This document shows positions 54,047 to 64,000 of a stretch of 64,000 nt of DNA, piece after piece. Where the stretch lies: assembly GCA_038030265.1 (NCBI GenBank), contig CM075937.1, positions 2,294,001 through 2,358,000 on the forward strand, in the 5' to 3' direction. Both the position numbers and the translations under genes were made by a program. The DNA comes from Corythucha ciliata. Taxonomy: Eukaryota > Arthropoda > Insecta > Hemiptera > Tingidae. The notes under the pieces are model-generated. The model was not told where the DNA came from. It did not search any database and saw only the letters and a list, made by a program, of their open reading frames with translations. Position 1 is the stretch's first letter. Every line of letters starts with the position of its first letter.

Positions 54047-55428
54047 TACCGTTTTGGTCCCACGACAAAAACCAAGTTGGTTGTCCAGGTGGTCACTTTT
54101 CTGATTATTCCTTGGCACTCTAACGAGTCCAATTCCAGTTTTATTTTGTTCTTTAGCCCGACCAGAAATCTTCTGGGCGATTCAATGACCGGGACAGAAC
54201 CTTTTTTTAGCTCCAGAGTCAAGGATCCTATGTCCCATAAGCATTTATCAATTTATTTAAATCCGTAATCTGAATTTTTTTTATTTCAACACCCGGATGT
54301 GGAGAGATCAAATGCATTCCTAGCGACGCTTTCAAGCCCAGTGTCAGATCGTCGTGCTAGGTGACAAAAAACCGAACACGATACGCCTTTTTATTATGAA
54401 AAACGTTCAGAATGCATTCGCCGTCAGCCTTTTCTTTCTGACCATTGAAGTACTGTAGCTTCTTGCTCGTCGGTTCAACGTGTTGCTCTGCGTTCAGCAA
54501 CCGAAGCTGTTGCCACCCTATGACGTTGCAGGAAGTCCCTGTATCAGTCTGTGCACAAACGTCTGTCCCATTTATTTTTACCTTTATCGTCAGTTTCTGC
54601 ATGCGACAAGACAAGTTGATATTCAAGACACTTTCATCGCTTCCCGATGAAAAGTCATTTTCTCCATTCGAGCCAACTTTCTTGAGCTGGTTTTTACCAC
54701 TCCGGCACGCTGCTGCGAAGTGATTTATTTTTCCACAATTATCACAGTGCTTCCCAAAGGCTGGACATTTATTTCTGTCAAAAACATGTGATTGACTACA
54801 AAATCTGCACAGCCGGCGTACTTCAGAGCCGGACTTTCGACGGCTTTGAGGGGAATTAACACGAGATGCTGACATTTTGTACAGAACTCCCTCCTCACCC
54901 GAGCGTCTGTTCATTTTTTCCAACTGCTTATCCGTCCGTTCAACCGTATCTGCATACTCAATTATTTTTTGTAAACTAACGTTTCTCTGCTGCAACAAAC
55001 GGCGTCTAAATTCATTGAACTGGATACCCACTAGGAATCGGTCACGAATCATATCGTTTTTTAAGGCACCAAAGTCACAGGTAGAGGCCTTTTCTTTTAA
55101 AATATGAATGAATTCAGAATAGTGCATGCCTTCTTCTTGAAAGGTGGAAAAAAACACGTACCTTTCGTACACAACATTTCTCTGAGGCAATATCTCTTGG
55201 TCGAGCCGCTGAGTGATGACGGCCACAGATTCTTCGTTTTCGAGCTTCAGTTGACGAATTAACCCGGAGTCCTTCCTTTGCGATGACCGACTTGAAAACC
55301 CGCTGTCCGACGACGGTCGCCTTAATCTTCCAAGCCCGTCCGAATTTCATAATTGGCCCGGGATTCTTTGAACAGTTTTCAGTGCCTTTGAGCGGTTCAG
55401 GCACGGGTAAATTAGAATACATTATCAC
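54047..55428 (-). pseudogene. Gypsy LTR retrotransposon remnant: gag, protease, RT start
   Basis: On the minus strand a gag core (SVIAKEGLR near 55275, then LPQRNVVYERYVFF) leads to zinc-binding CRFCSQSHVFDRNKC and CDNCGKINHFAAAC (near 54740). Protease follows with the catalytic AQTDTGTSCNVIG (near 54555) and stops at 54357. After a frame change the RT entry GSVPVIESPRRF and ECQGIIRKV appears (near 54190-54090) and is lost near 54047. Gag also carries shifts near 55360 and 55235. The DTG triad, the two knuckles and the PRR...GIIRKV block are standard for Ty3/Gypsy. No LTRs were seen, so it is an internal fragment. Confidence 0.85.
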
Positions 55429-55536
55429 TCAAGTAAACTAATTTTTGTAAACCAAAACTTCGGACACTATGTTAAAACAATATAAGTCCCTAATAACTAA
55501 GGAAGGCTTCACTAATTTCGAAAATAATACCACTTA

Positions 55537-55677
55537 TGGTGGATTTCACCACCGAGAGTTAAGGTTTGAGTTACGTTAACTCAGAGTTAACGAAAAAAAA
55601 AAATGCGTCACAATTTATGTAAACAATTTTCAGAGTTTGTTAACTCCAACATTACGCCCCGGTGGTGAAATTCACCA
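55537..55677. mobile_element. MITE with TGGTGGATTTCACCACC end
   Basis: TGGTGGATTTCACCACCG at the left and CGGTGGTGAAATTCACCA at the right, with GAGTTAA/TTAACTC inside; 141 bp, no coding content. Confidence 0.75.
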
Positions 55678-55689
55678 TTTAGTCCCACC

Positions 55690-58600
55690 TCCCACCACAC
55701 TTGGATTTCAATTTGAAGCATTGTTTTCCTTGCTCTTTGAACCCTTTAATACGCTTGTGCTTGCATAGCGCCGACATACATACATACACTTTGTCCGCTA
55801 GTCAAACATTATTTTTGCTCCATGTCTGGGCGCGGGGGGGTGGGGGGGATCGAGCCTCAAACAAATAAGGAAATAACATTTTGCTGTTACGACAGGTGTT
55901 TCCGCTCTTTGACGCGATGGAAGTTTGAAAGTCAAATCAATTACATTACGGGCCGGTTTTATTGCTGCGAGCCTGCGAGGAGATAAACTTGCTATTTTTT
56001 TAAGTTCGGGTTTACGGAATAAAATAAGTATACGTTTATTAACTTTTAGCGGGGAAATGCATATACCTCTATCTTGACAAGGGTAGAAATTTACGAGGAA
56101 AGAACACATTTTGTTAGAGTTGGGAGTGCGGTATATCTTATTCACCGAGCGGAAGAAACATGTCCTTATGCTTATTAATTTTTTACGTTAGCCCACTGAT
56201 CGGTATTCACTCCCGGGTTTTCGAATCGTATAGTGCTTCAAAGGATCCGACGCTCCTCTTCTTATTAGAATGTCCTGACTCCTGGTGTTCCCAATTAAAA
56301 CGACGTTGTAGTCGAAGTATTTTTTGCGAATAAGTAATGCACAGTCAATGATTTAAAGGCAGTCACTCGTGCCCGATACGATTGATTGCCAACTTGCCCC
56401 TTCCCATCACTTGAAGTAACCCTACACACCCTAATTTTTACTTAGATGAAGCTAATTATCGTTCGTTTGAAATCCAATCAACAAGTTATACGAGATAAAT
56501 TAAAAAACTTTCTGGGTAAGAAAGGGCAAGCCCTCTACGTCGTTCCTTTTTACTTCTACAGGCAGTGTTCTCCTTTCAAGAATAGGGCGAGGAGGGCCAA
56601 TACAACTTGGGTGGTGCCTCGACAAAAAAATTAAGACGCTTGCTGGCAAACATTGTGTTATTGTGTACGATGAATCGTTCACCTTTATGGGCGTGACATC
56701 ATCTCAGTTACGATTTGAGGGCGTTTCCCGTTCCTCAAGGAATAGACTGGAGCCGCTCATAGAATGATATCATTAACTACTCATACTCCTGTGATGCAAC
56801 TTCTTTCGTGAAAGAAAAATACACGTTCACACGTTGAGAGCTATTTGTGAAGTGGTCTCGCGCGTATAAAATAGATTGTGGGCGTTTTACCATATCTTAT
56901 TAACGCTTGTGATTTACGATCAATTAATTATTGGGGGCAGGGGAGAAGATGAAAATGCATCGACAAAAAAAAATGAATGAGTTTTCGGAATACGAAGTAC
57001 CTATAAAGGTTGAATTCCGAAGCTCTCCTCCGATGTCCAGCACAGCCGTTACAATTTATTCTCATTTATCATTGTTACACAAAACTCATGTTTTCACCCA
57101 CCGCCAACGCCTATATGTATCCAACAAAACAAAAGTTGAGATTAGTAACATCGTTATACAGGGTGTTTGAGGTTTATGTGGCAATACTGAACCACGTGAT
57201 AAATTAGGCCATTTAGCATCGATTTCACGAAATGCACTATTATCGATAGTCAATTTGTTTTCGTGATATCGAATAAAAACTGATGTTTCCATGATTAGCT
57301 CTTTTTTTTCAAATTTGACTTGATATGTCACCGCACGAGGTTAATTTGAACAAAGTGAATAGTGCGTTGGAAACAGGACAAAATTGCCTACAAAATGAGC
57401 CCTAAAGAATTGGTGATTGTCCAATTTTGACTGGCATATCAGTCGATCAAAATCTTCCAAAATGCGTTTTGCGTTTTTCTCCTGCCTACTCTTCCGCTTC
57501 TCATTCTTCTAACCTCAGTGGCATCAAACGTTCAGATAAATGGAAAAACACCTGCAATTTGTCCGACCAACGTCCCTTTTTTCTAAAATAAAACTTTTTG
57601 TGACGGGAACTTCCGAATTCTTCGTGTTTTAAGCCTATATGTATACCGAACAGTTCATGCGATCATAATTCCATTTGAATCATTCACCCCCCCCCCTCCT
57701 TTTCCTCCTCCTCACACCGAACTATCACCTCCACAACTAATTTTCTTCCAGACAACAGAATGGGCTCCATTTTAAGCTCTGCTACCTATATCGTAACACA
57801 TAAAGCTCATGCATTTTATTTTCCGTTCGTATTACCGAGAACAATAAGGCCCCGGGCCGGAAAAAATGAGTCCCGCCAATTTATGCCCTGTTGTTAACAC
57901 GATAATTTTGAACTTCTCTACCGGTGTAATGAACCACCTCACTAACCCGAAGGAAATGGACGAGAGCGGGGAGGTGCCCTTTAAGATTTTTTTTTTTTTT
58001 AACGACTCCCCTGCCACCCGTTAGAAAGTTCTCAGAGGCTTTGCCAGACGACTCGTGATCTTTCTTATTCAGTTTTATTACCGGCGAACTCATTAATCCT
58101 CTAATTTAATTTTCCACCCCTCTTCGCCTTTTTTTTTTTTTTTTTTACGATCTCTCCCGAGCGGATTCATTTTTATTCGTCAGCCTGCCTGATGAACGAA
58201 GCTTCTACGGGTCAAATGGAGGAACTAAAGTAATTCTCAGCAGTTCGAAGAGGAAGACACGGCGTTAAAAAAAAAAAAAAAAATGAGGGCAGTAAAGTGG
58301 AAATACCATGATGTTTCTACGGAATTCCCCTGAAGATAGATGTTTACGAGACATTGTCAAAAAAGGTACTTTTATCTTGTAACACCCATCTTTCGGCAAG
58401 TCCAGCGCAAAACAAAAACGATAAAACTTGGAGCTTTCCAGAAGTGACCGAGTCTGTCAGATAAGATAAAAAAAAAACAACATTTCACTGCCTGTTCAGC
58501 GAAAAAAGTTCCTGGCATAGGTTTCGGACTGGTCGTAATACTTTGGTAAACGGGTCAATAAAAGAAAACGACAACTTAACCAGTGTGCCAAAACGAGAGG

Positions 58601-58820
58601 AGGGATTCTTTATTATTTTTTGGTTATGAACAATGTAGCCTTAATAAGTGAGGCCAACCTCAACAATTCAGTATATTACAATATCCTTTCATTTATTTTC
58701 TTTTCTTTTTGATAAAAAAAAACATAATAGCCCAAAATGAAAACAATAATAATGAATAATACTACAAAACTTTAAAATTCACAAACTTTACGATACCAAA
58801 TTTGAACAAATTAAAACATG
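55690..58820. other. No gene recognised
   Basis: Noncoding sequence. Short open frames (56446-56634, 56931-57170) have no motif. Long T and A runs lie near 57990, 58130 and 58266. Confidence 0.5.
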
Positions 58821-58829
58821 GCATAAACA

Positions 58830-59640
58830 GCTAACGAAATGCTAGTCCAAAAACTGCACTGGTCTCTTGAAGTTTAGAGCCCTAAAACATTTCTAAACTG
58901 ACTTTACGAGCACTAAAAATGGATAAACTGACGAATCAGGTGACTACGGCCCTGAAAATGGCAAAATCGGCCATTCGAGCGCCGTAAATCCGTTCTCGCC
59001 TCGGCTTGGGACGTACTATTCGCGCCTATAACAGGTAAAATTGACTCTATGTACCCTAAAAATGACAATTATGGCTATACAAGCCTTGAAATTGTCAAAA
59101 CTGACCCTATGTGCCTTAAAAACAGCTAAATGGGCGATTTATTAGCGCCTTGATAATGCCTAAACAGGCAATTGCCGCGCTGAAAAATGGCCAAACTGAC
59201 CTTGGCGCCCAGGAAAGGATTGATCTGGCCATTCTCGCTCTTAAAAATGGCTAAACTGGCAATTGCTGCTTTAAAAACGGCAAAAACTGACCATTCGGAC
59301 CCTTAAATGGCAAATCTGACTATTCATGCCATGAAAATTTCACACTGGCTATTTCTCCATATAAATGACCATAATGACAATTTGCGCAATAGAAATGGCA
59401 AACTGACTAATCGCACTCTATGAAAAGGCAAAACTGACTTCAGGCTCTAAATTGGCGGGGAACATGGCATACTATTATTAATTAACGCTTTATAAATTGT
59501 CAAACTGATCATTTGCGCCTTTCGCACAGGCTACAGGATGGTGCAAATGACGATTTGTGCCTTTCAAAAAATGGCTATTTGCTCAAAAAAGTAAAAAAAA
59601 AAGGACAAACACGGCTATTCGCGAGACTTAAACCGGTAAG
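58830..59640 (+). repeat. Degenerate AAAATGGCAAAACTGAC array
   Basis: Units of about 30-45 bp such as CATTCGCGCCCTAAAAATGG then CAAAACTGAC. The part 58900-59150 is the reverse homologue of 35440-35800. Confidence 0.8.
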
Positions 59641-59688
59641 CTGACCACTGGTGCTTACGCACTTGAACATGGGCCGTCCTCACATCAC

Positions 59689-60113
59689 AAAGTCTGGCAT
59701 AAATGAAATGGGTGATTCTTGGTCACATTTGGAATCAAAATGACCCTATACACCATGGTCCGATTACTTATGGTTTTGGAGATAATTGGGGTTTTCCTAA
59801 TTTTTAATGCACCCAAGGCTTTCCTTAGTAAATCGTCTGCACCTGATCGATTTAGTAAATATTGATCGATTTAGAGATGAAAGTATTCAATCCTACAGAG
59901 AATTTAGTGTTCTTTCCAATGGCTTCTTTTAAATTTCAATGAGACCATTTTTTCATCAGGTACAGACAATTTACTAAGGAAAGCCGTGGGTACATTAAAA
60001 ATTAGGAAAACCTCGATTATCTCCAAAACCATAAGTAATCGGACCATGGTGTACAGGGTAATTTTGGTTCCAAATGTGACCAAGAATCACCCATTTCATT
60101 TATGCCAGACTTT
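59689..60113. mobile_element. Foldback element with about 150-bp arms
   Basis: AAAGTCTGGCATAAATGAAA (59689 on, to about 59843) is mirrored at 59963-60113 with a few mismatches. The right arm continues into ACACCCTGTA, absent on the left. Confidence 0.9.
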
Positions 60114-60297
60114 TCCGTTACACCCTGTATATCGTTGCCCGCAGACTGAAGGACGTGATAAACTGACCACTGTCGTGTTATAAAATTGCTTGCCTGGAGC
60201 CTGGCTAATCACGCCCTAAAAGTGGCTAAACAAACCATTCGTGCCCGAGAAATGGCGAAATTTAACATTCCTACATTGCCTAACTAAGGCACTAAAA

Positions 60298-60438
60298 AGC
60301 TCGGTGCACACGATGCATTTTTTTGAAGCATGATGGCCTGCCTGTTCTAAAAAACATCCGGTCACTGCTGTGGATCATATGTTTTTTTTCACCATGCAAG
60401 TAAACATGCTTCGAAAAATGCATCGTGTGCACCGAGCT
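60298..60438. mobile_element. MITE with AGCTCGGTGCACACGATGCA ends
   Basis: Inverted ends of about 36 bp, 141 bp in all, flanked by TAAAA on both sides (60293-60297 and 60439-60443). Confidence 0.9.
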
Positions 60439-60467
60439 TAAAACACGATTATGGAAACACGCAAATC

Positions 60468-60639
60468 GGAGCCATATTTTGTCCCTCATATGATTATAAT
60501 TATCATCTGGTCTCATTGATAAGTTGGGAATTTTTATTTATTTCGACCGCATTCCACGTTTGTTTTTTGCTACGATGACAATTTTTTCATTCACAATATT
60601 GTGTTTACCCTAACGACTGAGGGACAAAATATGGCGCTG
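60468..60639. mobile_element. MITE with GCCATATTTTGTCCCTCA ends
   Basis: The 18-bp inverted ends close a 172-bp element flanked by AAATC on both sides (60463-60467 and 60640-60644). Confidence 0.85.
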
Positions 60640-60644
60640 AAATC

Positions 60645-61815
60645 CGTATTGCCGTACCTGTGTTTTAAAGGTTCTCTTAGCCTAACTGAACCTTCGCGCA
60701 ATGGAAAATGGAAAATAATGGGTCTTGGAACTTCAGACGATTCATGCCCTAAAACGTAGCCCTAACACATGATTGATTGTCAGTACCTACCACGCCATCG
60801 CCATTCTAAGCGAACGGAAAGCTTTGGTTCCTGCAGCAGCAACATCAAGAAGTTGAAGCCACAGTCCCGCTTTGTATGGAGTGCACAAAAAATTGTGATA
60901 TAGTAGCATTCAAATCGAGAAACGGAGACGGAACTGAACAGTACTTGTAAACGAAAGCTAATAAATATAACCGCGATTTCGGTAATATCTATACGAGAAA
61001 TGTTTATAGTAACCCTCGTGTAAAGTTGGCATTGCTAATAAACTTTGTACCAGTGGCAGATCCAAGATTGGGGCCACAGGGGCCATGGCCCCTCCCTTGG
61101 AGTCGAGGTCACTAGAGCAAAAAAAAGAAGAAGAAAAAACATCAAAACTTCCTCCAAAATCCCATTGATCACCTCTAATTTTAGGGTCATTTTCTCGGAG
61201 GCCCAAGGGTCAGAGGTTCTCGAGAGACGCGAAATGCCAATTTATTTAAGGGAAAAAACTCTCGCGAATGGCCTCACTGATGTGAAATTTTACTTTGAAC
61301 GCCCCCCACGCACCATTGGATTTACCGTGTGATATGCTTGCACCATGGTAAGAGTTCCTTGCGTCAACTAAGCAGTTGTTAGAGATACAGTGGGGAACAC
61401 AGTAAAAACAACTTCGTTCTTGCAATTAAATTTACTTTGCGTTACAGTGGCCACCGCATTGAGTCACTCCTTTCATGTTGAAGATTCCTATCAGAACACA
61501 GGAAATATAGCTTGCTTCACTTTTTTGATTTTACTGTCGTACGAATGGCAATTTCGTTTGTTACTTATAAACCAAAACTGTGAAAACATGTTAATCCCTG
61601 CTGTAAGTAGGCTGCGAAATGTTACAAGAAGCATACCAATTATCCATTACTGTGTTATATCTCACGTCCACGGTTTGCTTCAAAACACGGTAATCTTCTC
61701 CATATTTCAGGGACTAGAGTTTTTCCGTGCGGCTTTCAAAGTGGAGTCATCCCTGTTTTCAATTTATTAAGAGTCTACAACAATTTCTTAACTCCAAATA
61801 ATTACAGATTCCGTT
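60645..61815. other. No gene recognised
   Basis: Includes a 126-codon open frame (61390-61770) with no motif and no ATG, and a GGGGCCACAGGGGCCATGG word near 61070 that may mark another element. Confidence 0.45.
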
Positions 61816-61818
61816 TAC

Positions 61819-62444
61819 ATATATCGCACCCTGAGAATAGCAGTGTTACAAGTCAAAAATGTCGGATTTCGAGTTGTACCTCTAGGTAGGTAGGTCTGGG
61901 CAAGCCCTACACTAAAATAGTAGTGTGTTATTCCTAGGACGGCCAGGTGACTCTTTGGATCGGTAGTTACACTACTACTTCTCACGCAGAAGCGGTCAAC
62001 CAATCGGAGTAGCAGTGTTACTTTTTCATTGTATCGGCTTCGATCGAGACCGAGAGCCCGCCGCGGAGAAATTAAGCCGCGAGTACCGTTACTTTTTGAG
62101 TTGTAACACTACTCTCCCAGTAAATTAAAACGATTTTCGAGTTGTTGCTCAACAATTCTGTGAGACTAGTCAGAAATAATAAACATTTTCTGGAATAGTA
62201 ACGTTACAACTCCCAACTTTTTTTAAAATTTATGATAAAAATTATTGGAACAATTTTTTCAAGTCCAAGCTTGGCTGGGATAGATGGATGGGCCACCATC
62301 AAATCACCAGGAGCCTCGAACTACGTAGAAAATAAATATATAATGGATCAGCTAGCAAAGTCCTACATTCAAAACTTTTAATGTCGATTACCAACAAAGA
62401 CGATTTTTCATTAGTCACACTGCTATTCTCGGGGTGCGATATAT
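61819..62444. mobile_element. Nonautonomous element with CGCACCCTGAGAATAGC ends
   Basis: ATATATCGCACCCTGAGAATAG at the left is mirrored as CTATTCTCGGGGTGCGATATAT at the right, 626 bp. TA at both edges suggests a TA duplication. The interior repeats GTAACACTAC-like words. Confidence 0.8.
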
Positions 62445-62789
62445 CAAGCTTTGTTCGTGATTTGTGGGAAATTTTTATATTGCCTCTAGTAATAGTAATT
62501 GCGTTTTCGAATTAGAATTTCGTTTTTCTCGAATCAAGGGCGAGCTGACTTACCTGCTTTTTTCCCCTTACCCTTCTATTGACAATTCCTCATACAATAT
62601 GTCATTTTCTGATGTACTCATCAAATTGACACCTTTAGACTGAAAAGTTCCTAATAAAATCAACCATTACGCTTATAACCTGAAGATGTCTTAAATATTC
62701 TGAGGTTGTGCATAAAGAATCTGAAGTCTGCTCGGACTCAATTTTTTTCACGAACACCATACTTCCATTCCCGCAGGGAACATTAAGCA

Positions 62790-63200
62790 AAAATTGAAAG
62801 TTTTCTCATGGAACAGACAATTTCGTTATGAAATTGACAATTTTTTCGCGAAACCGACGAGTTTTTTCTTAAAATGGACAGTGTGTCACCTTAACATTGC
62901 TCTTGGTGAAGAATTTTGCGTATTTGTTGTCCTTGATGCAGCATTTCACGTGAATTTTACCTTGAATGTGGTGATTCACGTGAGTGTTTCTCCGAATGTT
63001 ACGTTTTACCCGCCGTGGGGCATTTTGCGTAGTTTACTCGTTGTGCCGCGGCCTTTCGAAATATTTTTTTTCCCCTCACAATGTGACGTTTCGCTTAAAG
63101 TTTGCCCTTGGCGTGACCTTTCGCAAAAAATTCAGCGAAGTAGGCCTTCCCATTACTCAGTGTCCTAGGTGCGTCATGCATTCAGCGGCCCTTTTCGCGT
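62790..63200 (+). repeat. Degenerate short repeats
   Basis: Units of 25-30 bp around GACAATTTTTTCGCGAAACC and TTTTGCGTAGTTTACTC; open frames here follow from the repeat. Confidence 0.55.
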
Positions 63201-64000
63201 GATTTACAATTCCACGTGCGTACCAATGCTTTCGACGAAGGCATTCTTGCGTCTTATGTATAAACCGGGCTTCACAGTTTCCAATAATTCAGTCAATCAA
63301 TCCTGAAAAAGAGAGGTGGGTTTAAAACATTTTTATTTCACCGATGTGTTGGTTAGTAGGTAACCATGTCTAAGTCCCCACCCACCCGCTCAAGCGACGG
63401 GATAAGGGGGTACCAAGAGGGTAACTTCTTGGTCGTGTAGTGCATAGGATCCCCATCGTTGAATGAATAACTAAATTTTACAAAAACTTTTTCCCCGCAA
63501 TTTCTATTTATTTTTGACAGTATCCGTAGGAACGAAACATCAGAAGTGAAAAACATGGTAATAGAAGAACTTGTCGGTCGTTTTTGACTATTTTCATCTT
63601 CAGCTACTTTGCTTTAGTTTCATGCAACAAGTCATAGGCTAGCCCCCGCGCATTAGACCGAAACTAAAGCGAGTATTTTTTTTAGGAGGCAACACCATTG
63701 CAACACATACTTTCAATAAACATTGTAAAAAATAGAATAATAACAATAATTATTTACTCACCTAGAAGATGATTGACTCCCACGTTCACTTCCCTGATTC
63801 CAAGTATGTAGGTCTATAAATTCGTAGGGCATCCTTCATTTTCTAAGCACAAAAATAATGTTTGAAACTACACCCCTGTGGTCAGACACGGAATGATGGC
63901 TACGTACTTACTATTAATTAATCGGCGAAAAAAACTCACTGCATGGAAAGTTAAAACTTCCTTCAAGATCAAGAAGAGCACCAGTCATCACACAGAAAAC
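63201..64000. other. No gene recognised
   Basis: AT-rich noncoding sequence to the end of the window. Confidence 0.5.

Noticed and set aside
56446..56634. 62-codon basic frame
   Set aside because: Too short and without homology signals I recognise.
61390..61770. 126-codon hydrophobic frame
   Set aside because: No ATG start, no motif, AT-rich composition and no splice context.

Overview
The window reads as a transposon-rich piece of an invertebrate, most likely arthropod, genome. It is AT-rich, its introns are short (about 50 to 100 nt) with GT-AG borders, there are two 500-N scaffold gaps (5958-6457 and 26064-26563), and almost every coding trace belongs to eukaryotic mobile elements. I cannot name the species.

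Only two loci look like ordinary host genes. At 14540-15760 (+) lie the last five exons of a Munc13-4/BAIAP3-like MUN-C2 protein, with an open frame and GT-AG introns. At 28800-29604 (-) lie four in-phase exons of a DUF4806-type protein. The tRNA-like sequence at 5398-5471 is imperfect and may be a pseudogene.

Layout. 0-5.3 kb: two same-family non-LTR retrotransposon copies head to tail (endonuclease, RT, RNase H), ended by an antisense RT fragment of another family. 6.5-12 kb: a minus-strand THAP9/P-element-type transposase gene cut by a 3.9-kb Jockey element with an 11-bp target duplication. 12.3-12.9 kb: a LINE 3' end carrying a MITE. 17.2-25.1 kb: a minus-strand Gypsy/errantivirus-like provirus remnant (integrase and env parts) with a BEL/Pao-type gag piece inside it and a 5.2-kb PIF/Harbinger element splitting its integrase. 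26.6-31.3 kb: LINE fragments around the DUF4806 gene. 32-40 kb: mostly foldback elements, MITEs and degenerate minisatellites. 40.4-47.2 kb: an Academ-like DNA transposon with about 340-bp inverted ends, a 3-bp target duplication, and a large ORF carrying zinc-ribbon, XPG-nuclease-like and CXC regions. 47.5-50.7 kb: a 594-bp MITE and a second Harbinger. 51-55.4 kb: satellites and a Gypsy gag-protease remnant. 55.5-64 kb: MITEs, foldback elements and degenerate repeats, without recognised genes.

Nested insertions give a relative order of events. The P-type element predates the Jockey element inside it. The provirus predates the Harbinger. A LINE copy predates the MITE in its 3' UTR. Nearly all transposase and pol frames are broken. 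The apparent exceptions are the Harbinger 1 accessory gene and the two host-like genes.
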